Assembly: GCF_011038845.1 (NCBI RefSeq)
Contig: NZ_JAAKDW010000006.1
Location: 67,001 to 131,000 of the forward strand
Length of the DNA: 64,000 bases
From: Enterococcus sp. ZJ1622
GTDB lineage: Bacteria > Bacillota > Bacilli > Lactobacillales > Enterococcaceae
Direction: 5' to 3'
The stretch's first letter is position 1; each line of letters opens with the position of its first letter. A model generated the notes under the pieces. The model saw only the letters and a list, made by a program, of their open reading frames with translations, was not told where the DNA came from and did not search any database. Positions 24,084 to 32,046 of the stretch are shown here, one piece after another. The translations under genes were made by a program, and so were the position numbers.

Positions 24084-26831
24084 ATGAATGAGGCAGTTTT
24101 TCATTATCTCAAACAGAAAACAAAGGAGTATGCAGCAGTAGACCCTGCTGTTTTTTCAGCACAAAGGATCTCTGAAGCGATCCAACTCAATCGCAGTACG
24201 GTTAGTGGCTATCTGAATCAAGGTTACAAAGCAGGAGAATTGATAAAAATCAAAGAATATCCTGTTTTGTTTTTACATCGGGAAACCTTTGCGAACTGCT
24301 TTTTCTCTCCAAAAAAAAATGCGTACGATTCATTGGAAGAATTGATGGAGGAATCTGGAAAAAAAGAAGAATCGCCTTTAGAAAACGTGATTGGTGCGAA
24401 AGGGAGTCTGAAAGAACAGATTGAACAAATCAAAACAGCTGTTTTATATCCGGAAAATGGCTTGCCGATCATGCTGCATGGCGCAAGTGGTTCAGGGAAA
24501 AGCTATTTAGCCAGAAAAATTTATGAGTACGCAGTTTATGAAAAAGTAGTGAAGGAAGATGCACCGTTTTTGTCCTTGAATTGCGCGCAATATTTCAATA
24601 ACCCAGAATTGTTATCCAGCTTGTTATTCGGTTATGCAAAAGGAGCTTTTACTGGCGCTGAACAAAATAAACCTGGACTTTTAGCTGCTGCTGATCAGGG
24701 AGTATTATTTCTTGATGAGGTCCATCGTCTGACTGAAGAAGGACAGGAAAAACTTTTTTCATTCATGGATACGGGGAAGTACACACCTGTAGGCGATGAC
24801 GGTGATGAGCGAAAAGCCACCGTTCGATTCATTTTTGCGACTACAGAAGATCTTCAAATGACCTTTTTGCCTACTTTTTTGCGAAGACTGCCCGTCATCA
24901 TCGGCTTGCCCAGTTTCCAGGATCGTTCTCATTCGGAAAGGCTGCGTTTGATCGACAGTTTTTTCTTGGCAGAAAGCGCGATTTTAGAAAGAGAATTGCA
25001 TATTTCTAAAAAAGTGATCCAGTATCTGCAGCACGCAGATTTTGAAGGGAACGTCGGGAAAATCAAAAATATCGTCAAATATACTTGCGCTAGTGCGTAC
25101 GCAAGAAAAAAAGAGCACACGGAAATAACCGTTACGATCAATGATCTGCCACATGACTGTTTTGTTAAAACAAAAGAGAGTTATACCGATCAATATCGGT
25201 CTGCACCAATGCGGAGTTATGCACCAAACATGGATCTGGGTACTTTTTTGCATTCAGAAGAGCTAGTCAGGCTTTCGCGTTTTTTTACGGATCTGCTGGA
25301 TAATTTTCGCTCATTTGAGAATAAAGAGCTGACCACAGCGTATTTTATCGATTCTACGATAAGAGAAGTTGTCTTATTGATGGATGAATTTGTTTTTCAT
25401 CCCGTGTTTTCTCAGAAGGAATCTGCTTTTTCCTTTCTGACTTATCATATTCGTTCGACGTTTTCTTATATGGCAGAGAATTACGGATTTGAACAAGACG
25501 GGAACCGCGTACTTGCCATCGCTACGTATCTGTATCTAAAAGATGACCAGATGCTTTTTGGCGAACACCTGCAATGGCAAACGTCCAAAAAGCGATTGCT
25601 TCAATTCCTGGATGAATACATGGAAGAAACGCTTTGGCTGGGGAAACAATTGTTAGAACAGTTGTCCAGCAGGATGGAACGCCCTTTTTTAGAAGAAGAT
25701 CTGATTTTCGTGACTTTTTATCTGCATAGTTTCAGTCCGTCTAAAATCACGAGTAAAATCAAGGCAGTCGTACTGGCACATGGTTACTCGACAGCCAGCA
25801 GCCTTGCAAATGTAGCGAATCGACTATTGAAAAAGAATCTTTTTCAAGCATTCGATATGCCAATCGATATCTCTTTGGCAGAGGTCGAAGAACAAGTGCT
25901 GCGCTACATAGAAAATTATCGTACGCAAGCTGGGCTGATCTTGCTTGTCGATATGGGCTCGCTCAATCAGCTGAGCAGCCGATTGTCGCGTTATTTAAGC
26001 GGTCCGCTACTGATCATTGATTCTGTTTCCACACCGATTGTCTTGGAAATCGGCGAAGCATTACTTAAAGACCAAACACTAGACGAGATCTATCAGACGA
26101 TCCAACTAGAGGACCGGATCCACAAACAATTTGTCTTACCGCAGCGAAAGAAACGAAAAGCGATTTTGACCTGTTGCTACACCGGAATGGGCAGTGCCGT
26201 ACAAATACAAGAAATCTTAGCTAAGAGCATTGGCGAAGCCGGAAAAGACCTGAGTATCATCCCTTACGATTATCATAAGCTGAAAACACGTAAGCAAAAG
26301 GAGATGCCCTTCCAGTTGTATGACATTTTAGCGATTGTGGGGACAGAAGATCCCGAAGTAGACGGTGTTTTGTATATTGGTTTGGATCATTTAGTTTCAG
26401 GAGAAAAAGTCGAACAGTTCATAGAATTGCTAGAAAAACAATTACCGATCAATGCAGGAATGCTGAAAGAAGAACTCGTTTTCCATTTCTCTTTGAAAAA
26501 AATCGTTGAGAATCTAGTGATCTTAGATGCAGAAAAAGTATTAGGGCTAGTAAAAAAAGCAGTAGGCAGGCTGGAAAAAATGTTACAGATCCATTTAAGC
26601 AGTAATCGTCGTTTCCTGCTCTACCTCCATTCTTGTTGTATGATCGAACGGATCTTGCGTAAAGAAAAAATCGATCCTCAAGACGATCTCGAAGAATACA
26701 TGCAACAGGAAAAAACAACGCTTGAAGCAATCAGCTATTCTTTTAACGAGATCGAAAGAGAATATACAATCACTCTTTCAGATCTTGAATTGAGGCTGCT
26801 GAGTGAAATCATTTTAGGAGAAGGAGAATAA
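24084..26831 (+). CDS. LevR-type sigma-54-dependent transcriptional activator with PRD and PTS domains
   Basis: 915 residues in the classic LevR order. An N-terminal winged helix (RISEAIQLNRSTVSGYL) comes first. The AAA+ domain has Walker A GASGSGKS (~133), the sigma-54 contact loop GAFTGAEQ (~187) and Walker B LFLDE (~209). Then PRD1 (about 400-510), an EIIA-Man-like domain with VVLAHGYSTASS (His ~565), an EIIB-Gat-like domain with TCCYTGMGSA (Cys ~697), and PRD2 (about 800-915). It should drive the -24/-12 promoter at 20392 and be controlled by phosphorylation from HPr and the cognate EIIB. Cotranscription with the operon is possible but a 143-base gap may hold its own promoter. Confidence 0.92.
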   Translation: MNEAVFHYLKQKTKEYAAVDPAVFSAQRISEAIQLNRSTVSGYLNQGYKAGELIKIKEYPVLFLHRETFANCFFSPKKNAYDSLEELMEESGKKEESPLENVIGAKGSLKEQIEQIKTAVLYPENGLPIMLHGASGSGKSYLARKIYEYAVYEKVVKEDAPFLSLNCAQYFNNPELLSSLLFGYAKGAFTGAEQNKPGLLAAADQGVLFLDEVHRLTEEGQEKLFSFMDTGKYTPVGDDGDERKATVRFIFATTEDLQMTFLPTFLRRLPVIIGLPSFQDRSHSERLRLIDSFFLAESAILERELHISKKVIQYLQHADFEGNVGKIKNIVKYTCASAYARKKEHTEITVTINDLPHDCFVKTKESYTDQYRSAPMRSYAPNMDLGTFLHSEELVRLSRFFTDLLDNFRSFENKELTTAYFIDSTIREVVLLMDEFVFHPVFSQKESAFSFLTYHIRSTFSYMAENYGFEQDGNRVLAIATYLYLKDDQMLFGEHLQWQTSKKRLLQFLDEYMEETLWLGKQLLEQLSSRMERPFLEEDLIFVTFYLHSFSPSKITSKIKAVVLAHGYSTASSLANVANRLLKKNLFQAFDMPIDISLAEVEEQVLRYIENYRTQAGLILLVDMGSLNQLSSRLSRYLSGPLLIIDSVSTPIVLEIGEALLKDQTLDEIYQTIQLEDRIHKQFVLPQRKKRKAILTCCYTGMGSAVQIQEILAKSIGEAGKDLSIIPYDYHKLKTRKQKEMPFQLYDILAIVGTEDPEVDGVLYIGLDHLVSGEKVEQFIELLEKQLPINAGMLKEELVFHFSLKKIVENLVILDAEKVLGLVKKAVGRLEKMLQIHLSSNRRFLLYLHSCCMIERILRKEKIDPQDDLEEYMQQEKTTLEAISYSFNEIEREYTITLSDLELRLLSEIILGEGE

Positions 26832-26834
26832 CAG

Positions 26835-27455
26835 ATGTTTGATAGTGTGATTTTTGATATGGATGGCGTATTAGTCGATACGGAAGTGTTTTATTTCAAA
26901 AGGAGAATGGCTTTTTTTGAAGAAATAGGCGTAAAACCGGATGCGACAGGAATCAATGAGTGTTTGGGAAAAACCGAAGAAGGGATCTGGACGACGCTTG
27001 TCCGTGACGAAACACAGCGCAAAGAATTGAGGAATCAGTATGTGGAATATAGGAAAGCACACCCAATCGATTATCCGAGTGTCCTTCAGCCAGGGGTAAA
27101 ACAACTCTTGCAGGAAATACGACAGCGAAAACGGAAATTGGCAATCGCCTCTTCTTCACCATTGAAGGAAATCCAAAAAATGCTTGAGGAGTGTGTGCTG
27201 ACTAGCTATTTCGATGTGATCGTAAGTGGTGCAGAACTAAAAGAGAGCAAGCCGAACCCGATGATCTATGAAAAGACAAAAGCAGTATTAGGAACGAAAC
27301 GAGCTGTCGCTGTAGAGGATTCTGTCGTAGGGATCACTGCGGCAAAAAGAGCAGGGCTCTTTACTTTTGCGCTGGAGCAGCCTTTTGAAGTAGACCAGAC
27401 ACAAGCAGATCAAAAGATCAAGACATTATGGGAGATCGCCAATTGGCTGGATTGA
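26835..27455 (+). CDS. HAD-superfamily hydrolase, beta-phosphoglucomutase-like
   Basis: 206 residues. Motif I FDMDGVLVDTE, motif II IASSSP, Lys of motif III in KESKPNPMIYEKT and motif IV VEDSVVGITAA. The cap insertion fits the beta-PGM/DOG phosphatase subgroup. AGGAGAAGGAG precedes the start, three bases after the regulator stop. In this operon it probably dephosphorylates a sugar phosphate released by the SIS enzyme; mutase activity is not excluded. Confidence 0.82.
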   Translation: MFDSVIFDMDGVLVDTEVFYFKRRMAFFEEIGVKPDATGINECLGKTEEGIWTTLVRDETQRKELRNQYVEYRKAHPIDYPSVLQPGVKQLLQEIRQRKRKLAIASSSPLKEIQKMLEECVLTSYFDVIVSGAELKESKPNPMIYEKTKAVLGTKRAVAVEDSVVGITAAKRAGLFTFALEQPFEVDQTQADQKIKTLWEIANWLD

Positions 27456-27519
27456 AGCGAAGCATCGTGTGTATCCATTGACTCATTCATCAGTCAGACA
27501 ATGAGCTATATTATAAAAA

Positions 27520-27565
27520 AAGATGCCATGGCTATTCCGAATGAAATAGTCATGGCATCTTTTTT
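27520..27565. terminator. Bidirectional terminator between the HAD gene and nrdF
   Basis: AAAAAAGATGCCATGGCTATT / AATAGTCATGGCATCTTTTTT, long near-perfect hairpin with runs on both sides. Confidence 0.88.
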
Positions 27566-27598
27566 AAGAGAGGAACTTGGACGGATCGTTTAACGAAT

Positions 27599-28564
27599 TT
27601 ATTCCAAGCCGATCAAATAATCGTCGTCTTGCATCGCTTCTACATGTCCTAGCAGATAGCCGTTTCCGACTTGTGAGAAGAAGTCATGGTTGCTTGTACC
27701 TGTTGAGATACCGTTCATCACGATCGGATTGACGTCATTAGCTGTGTCTGGGAAGAGTGGGTCCATACCCAAGTTCATCAATGCTTTATTTGCATTATAA
27801 CGAAGGAAAGTCTTCACTTCTTCGGTCCATCCGATTGGATCATATAATTCTTCTGTGTAGCGTTCTTCATTTTCATATAACTCATACAATAAGTTATACA
27901 TCCAGTCTTTCAAGCGTTCTTGTTCTTCTTCAGGCAATTCATTGAAGCCTAATTGGAATTTGTAGCCGATATATGTTCCATGGACAGATTCATCACGAAT
28001 GATCAGTTTGATGATCTCAGCTACGTTCGCTAATTTATTGTTCCCCAAGTAATAAAGAGGTGTATAAAAACCAGAATAGAACAAGAAAGTCTCCAAGAAC
28101 ACACTAGCGATTTTCTTTTCTAAAGGTGTACCGTTTTTATAGATCTCATTGATTTTTTCTGCCTTTTTTTGCAGATAAGGGTTGGTGTTGGTCCACTCAA
28201 AAATTTCATCGATTTCTTTTTTTGTATTCAGCGTACTGAAAATCGAAGAATAGCTTTTTGCATGGACAGATTCCATGAATTGGATATTGTTCAGCACCGC
28301 TTCTTCATGGGGCGTACGGACATCGTTTCGCAATTGATCCATTCCGCTTTCTGATTGAACAGTATCTAGTAGAGTCAATCCGCCGAACACATGACCAACT
28401 GTATCTTTTTCCAGTTGTGAAAGCGTACGCCAGTCATCCAGATCATTCGAAAGCGGGATACGCGTATCTAGCCAGAATTGTTCGGTTAATTTTTCCCAAG
28501 TAGATTTGTCGATGATGTCTTCGATTTCATTCCAGTTTATTGCTTCATAGTAAGTTTCTGACAT
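27599..28564 (-). CDS. nrdF: Class Ib ribonucleotide reductase, beta subunit
   Basis: 321 residues. Diiron/dimanganese ligand motifs ESVHAKSYSSIF and ESVHGTYIGYKF are present, along with the tyrosyl-radical helix region. NrdF generates the radical used by NrdE to make deoxyribonucleotides aerobically. GGAGCATTCTCATG provides the site. Last gene of nrdH-nrdE-nrdF. The activase gene nrdI, usually in this operon, is not here. Confidence 0.95.
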   Translation of the reverse strand: MSETYYEAINWNEIEDIIDKSTWEKLTEQFWLDTRIPLSNDLDDWRTLSQLEKDTVGHVFGGLTLLDTVQSESGMDQLRNDVRTPHEEAVLNNIQFMESVHAKSYSSIFSTLNTKKEIDEIFEWTNTNPYLQKKAEKINEIYKNGTPLEKKIASVFLETFLFYSGFYTPLYYLGNNKLANVAEIIKLIIRDESVHGTYIGYKFQLGFNELPEEEQERLKDWMYNLLYELYENEERYTEELYDPIGWTEEVKTFLRYNANKALMNLGMDPLFPDTANDVNPIVMNGISTGTSNHDFFSQVGNGYLLGHVEAMQDDDYLIGLE

Positions 28565-28617
28565 GAGAATGCTCCTTTATTTAAAAATACGAATCATTGA
28601 ACTTTTCCCCAACAGGA

Positions 28618-30777
28618 TTAGATCACACAGCTTTCACATTGGTTGCTGCCGATTTCTTCTGCGTCATCTGTGAAAGTACGTACGTAATAGATTGATTTCA
28701 CGCCTTTATGGAATGCATAATGTCTCAGAATATTCAGATCGCGCGTCGATTGTTTCGTATTTGTTTTCCATTCGTAAAGACCTTCTGGAATTTCAGAACG
28801 CAAGAATAACGTCAAGCTCATTCCTTGATCCACGTGTTTTTGTGCAGTAGCGTAAATATCGATCACCTTACGCATGTCCATATCATAGGCAGAAGTATAG
28901 TAAGGAATCGTTTCGTTTGATAAATAAGGTGCTGGATAATAGATTTTTCCGATTTTCTTTTCTTGACGTTCTTCGATCATACGAGTAATCGGATGGATAC
29001 TTGCACTGGTATCGTTGATATAAGAAATCGAGCCATTTGGAGCAACAGCTAAACGATTTTGATGATATAGTCCATCTTTCATCACCGCTTGCTTCAATTC
29101 TTCCCAATCTTCTGCCGTCGGGATGAAGATTCCTTCAAATAATGATTTTACTTTTTCTGATTTTGGCTGAAATTCGCCAGTCACATATTTATCAAAATAA
29201 GAGCCGTCTGCATATGCTGATTTTTCAAAATTATGGAAGACTTGTTTGCGTTCACGAGCGATATTATTGCTTTCGACAAGTGTCCAATAGTTCAGTAGCA
29301 TGAAATAGATATTTGTAAAATCGAGTGAATCTTCCGAACCGTATTCCATTTTTTCTTTTGCAAAATACGTATGCAAGCCCATCGCACCTAAACCAATCGT
29401 ATGATTCAATTTGTTTCCGTGCTGGATAGGAGGGACGACGTCGATGTCTGACGCATCTGTGATATAAGTTAATGCACGAGTCATTGTACGAACAGAATGG
29501 CCGAAATCAGGACTATCCATCAAGTTCACGATGTTTGTCGACCCCAAGTTGCAGGAGATATCTGTCCCTAATACTTCATATTCTTGCTTCCCGTTGATCA
29601 CAGAAGGTGTTTGGACCTGCAGGATCTCTGAACACAAGTTACTCATGATGATTTTTCCGTCGATTGGGTTTTCGCGGTTCGCCGTATCAATGTTGATGAT
29701 GTAGGGATAACCGGATTCTTGCTGTAATTTCGAAATTTCGTTTTCTAGATCACGCGCTTTGATTTTTTGCTTGCGAATCTTCGGATTGGCTACGAGATTG
29801 TCATATTCTTCTGTGATGTCGACGTAAGAAAAAGGCACGCCGTATTCTTTTTCGACACTGTAAGGGCTGAATAGATACATGTCTTCGTTTTTACGGGCCA
29901 ATTCATAAAATTTGTCCGGTACGATGACGCCGAGTGAAAGTGTCTTTACTCGGATTTTTTCATCGGCATTTTCTTTTTTAGCAGATAAAAACGTGATGAT
30001 ATCTGGGTGGAAGACATTCAAATAAACCACACCGGCACCTTGACGCTGACCAAGCTGATTTGAATAACTGAAGCTGTCTTCGAATAATTTCATGACAGGA
30101 ACGACACCACTGGCTGCTCCTTCGTATCCTTTGATCGGTGCACCTGCTTCACGCAAGTTGGAAAGCGTGATTCCGACGCCACCGCCGATACGAGAAAGCT
30201 GCAAGGCAGAGTTGATCGAACGTCCGATTGAATTCATATCATCTGTTACTTGTGTAAGAAAACATGAAACTAATTCTCCACGACGTTTACGTCCAGCATT
30301 CAAGAAGGAAGGAGTTGCTGGCTGATAACGCTGATGGATCATTTCATCCGCTAAGGCAAGCGCAAGTGCTTCATCGCCATTTGCAAAGTAAAGGGCATTG
30401 AAAGCGACGCGATCTTCATACGTTTCAAGATAAGCGGAACCGTCATTCGTTTTTAATGCATATTGCGAATAGAATTTGTACGCTGCCATAAATGATTTGA
30501 ATTGGAAATCTTGTTCATTTAAAAACTGATAGAGTTTCTCGATGAATTCAGCAGAATAGAGTTGGATGAATTCTGCTTCTAAATATTCCTGATCAATCAA
30601 ATAACTGATTTTTTCCATAACCGATGGGAAAGCCATTGTATTTGGTTTGACATTTTCCTCAAAAAAAGCGGCTAATGCTTCTTTGTCCTTATTTAAAGGG
30701 ATTTGACCATCTACTGGCCGATTGATTTCATTGTTCAGCTTAAAATAGCTGACATCTTTCAAGTTTTTAAGACTCAT
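28618..30777 (-). CDS. nrdE: Class Ib ribonucleotide reductase, alpha (catalytic) subunit
   Basis: 719 residues. The active-site radical Cys is likely in SNLCSEI (NLCSEILQ), the redox Cys at SCFLTQ and the C-terminal thiol pair in NQCESCVI at the very end. The start at 30777 (MSLKNLKDVSYFKLN) agrees with known NrdE N-termini; an in-frame TTG four codons earlier is less likely. Class Ib proteins lack the ATP cone, consistent with this N-terminus. Electrons come from NrdH. Confidence 0.95.
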   Translation of the reverse strand: MSLKNLKDVSYFKLNNEINRPVDGQIPLNKDKEALAAFFEENVKPNTMAFPSVMEKISYLIDQEYLEAEFIQLYSAEFIEKLYQFLNEQDFQFKSFMAAYKFYSQYALKTNDGSAYLETYEDRVAFNALYFANGDEALALALADEMIHQRYQPATPSFLNAGRKRRGELVSCFLTQVTDDMNSIGRSINSALQLSRIGGGVGITLSNLREAGAPIKGYEGAASGVVPVMKLFEDSFSYSNQLGQRQGAGVVYLNVFHPDIITFLSAKKENADEKIRVKTLSLGVIVPDKFYELARKNEDMYLFSPYSVEKEYGVPFSYVDITEEYDNLVANPKIRKQKIKARDLENEISKLQQESGYPYIINIDTANRENPIDGKIIMSNLCSEILQVQTPSVINGKQEYEVLGTDISCNLGSTNIVNLMDSPDFGHSVRTMTRALTYITDASDIDVVPPIQHGNKLNHTIGLGAMGLHTYFAKEKMEYGSEDSLDFTNIYFMLLNYWTLVESNNIARERKQVFHNFEKSAYADGSYFDKYVTGEFQPKSEKVKSLFEGIFIPTAEDWEELKQAVMKDGLYHQNRLAVAPNGSISYINDTSASIHPITRMIEERQEKKIGKIYYPAPYLSNETIPYYTSAYDMDMRKVIDIYATAQKHVDQGMSLTLFLRSEIPEGLYEWKTNTKQSTRDLNILRHYAFHKGVKSIYYVRTFTDDAEEIGSNQCESCVI

Positions 30778-30939
30778 AAGTACGCCCAACCTTCATTTCA
30801 AATTTGATGATGCATGATCGATCATTCTGGTGCTTTTTGCTTTAAAAAAGGATTTGGGGAGGTCGCGACATGACTGACTACTGTCTCAATCCCTTCAAAT
30901 CCATCTGCACGTTCATTTTTTTCCGACGGGTAAATCGAA

Positions 30940-31164
30940 TCAGCTAGCAAGATTACGCAATTGGTCCGGACGGAATCCGATAACAGTTGCTGCATCTGAC
31001 GTGATGACCGGTACACTTTGGAATCCTTGTGCTTTCAGCCAATCGATTGCTTCTGGCTGTTCATCGATATTGACTTCTTCAAATTCAATCTGGTTGTCTG
31101 CTAAAAAGCGTTTCACCATTTTACATTGCATACAATTGTTTTTTGAAAAGATTTTAACGTTCAT
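30940..31164 (-). CDS. nrdH: NrdH glutaredoxin-like protein
   Basis: 74 residues with active site CMQC (residues 11-14) and the C-terminal GFRPDQLRNL segment typical of NrdH. It is reduced by thioredoxin reductase and in turn reduces NrdE. GGAGGCATTTACGATG gives the SD. First gene of the operon; 162 bases separate it from nrdE, a gap without a convincing gene. Confidence 0.93.
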   Translation of the reverse strand: MNVKIFSKNNCMQCKMVKRFLADNQIEFEEVNIDEQPEAIDWLKAQGFQSVPVITSDAATVIGFRPDQLRNLAS

Positions 31165-31209
31165 CGTAAATGCCTCCTTTAGAACACATTCTTGTTGTCT
31201 ATAATAGAT

Positions 31210-31237
31210 AGTATAAAACTCTTAGTAAAAAAGTCAA
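31210..31237 (-). promoter_or_regulatory. Promoter of the nrdHEF operon
   Basis: -35 TTGACT (31232-31237), 16-base spacer, -10 TATACT (31210-31215), about 45 bases ahead of nrdH and immediately downstream of two NrdR boxes. Confidence 0.7.
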
Positions 31238-31244
31238 ACAACAG

Positions 31245-31260
31245 ACACTACATATTGTGT
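31245..31260. promoter_or_regulatory. NrdR box 1
   Basis: ACACTACATATTGTGT, a 16-base near-palindrome fitting the NrdR consensus ACACWATATNTNGTGT, just upstream of the nrdH -35. Confidence 0.85.
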
Positions 31261-31275
31261 TGTGGAAACTGTGGA

Positions 31276-31291
31276 ATACTAAGTTTTGTGT
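31276..31291. promoter_or_regulatory. NrdR box 2
   Basis: ATACTAAGTTTTGTGT, offset exactly 31 bases from box 1, three helical turns, the usual tandem NrdR spacing. Confidence 0.8.
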
Positions 31292-31437
31292 TTTTTGAAA
31301 AAGTACTTGAAAACAAGCGTTGACTGGAAAAACAGATATTCCTCGTGCTCGGAAGCTGTGGAAAACTGCTGGAAAAGATTTTTTTTAATCCAAAATTCTT
31401 AATAAATGAATATTCGCTCGAAATTTCACAAGAAGCG

Positions 31438-31466
31438 TTGACATTCTCATTTACAGGCGGTATTCT
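31438..31466 (+). promoter_or_regulatory. Promoter of the feo operon
   Basis: -35 TTGACA (31438-31443), 17-base spacer, -10 TATTCT (31461-31466). Confidence 0.75.
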
Positions 31467-31469
31467 TTG

Positions 31470-31484
31470 TGAGAATGATTCTCA
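31470..31484. promoter_or_regulatory. Fur-type box at the feo promoter
   Basis: TGAGAATGATTCTCA, a perfect 7-1-7 palindrome of the Fur-box type, placed across the expected transcript start three bases after the -10. Binding would block transcription when iron is plentiful. The rest of 31292-31437 shows no gene. Confidence 0.85.
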
Positions 31485-31572
31485 ATTGCTAGTCAGCTGT
31501 ATATAGCAGAACCGCAGAGAGAAAATGGTGGGAAAATCGCCAGAAGATTTTTTTCACAAGAAGGGAAACTAG

Positions 31573-32046
31573 ATGGAAACCTTAACACAAGCAAAACAAA
31601 ATCTCGTCTATCAAATCGAAAAGATCCAGGCAGCAGACTCGACTAAACTGCATTTGCAAAACCTCGGCGTCGTAGCAGGAAGCCGAGTGGTTGTCATCAA
31701 TCGTACGGGGAACAATGCGATCTTGCTGCTGAAAAACAATCGAATCGCCGTAAGCCGTGAGATATTAAGTCAGATCTGGGTGAAAAAAAGTGAAACTACC
31801 GCTGAAAGCTGGACTTCGCTTGATCATTTGTCTGTTGGACAAAGTGGGACCGTGGTGGCGATCCATGGGCAAGGCGCTGTCAGACGTCGGCTGATGGATA
31901 TGGGGCTGACGAAAAATGTACGCGTGACGATCCGCAAACTAGCTCCTTTAGGCGATCCAATCGAGTTAACTTTGCGGGGGTATGAGCTGACTTTGCGTAA
32001 ATCGGAAGCAGCGCTCATCCTAGTCCAAAAGGAGGAAGAGGCATGA
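31573..32046 (+). CDS. feoA: FeoA-domain protein (two FeoA domains)
   Basis: 157 residues, about twice a usual FeoA. Two SH3-like FeoA domains are visible: residues about 1-72 (LGVVAGSRVVVINRTGNNAI) and about 83-155 (RRLMDMGLTKNVRVTIRKLA). FeoA assists FeoB in ferrous iron uptake. Its last codons overlap feoB by four bases. The Fur-type box upstream indicates iron control. GAAGGG before the ATG is a modest site. Confidence 0.9.
   Translation: METLTQAKQNLVYQIEKIQAADSTKLHLQNLGVVAGSRVVVINRTGNNAILLLKNNRIAVSREILSQIWVKKSETTAESWTSLDHLSVGQSGTVVAIHGQGAVRRRLMDMGLTKNVRVTIRKLAPLGDPIELTLRGYELTLRKSEAALILVQKEEEA

Noticed and set aside
30822-31016. Small gene (for example nrdI) in the nrdH-nrdE gap
   Set aside because: The open frame lacks flavodoxin features and overlaps nrdH antiparallel or out of frame; nothing resembling NrdI is seen.
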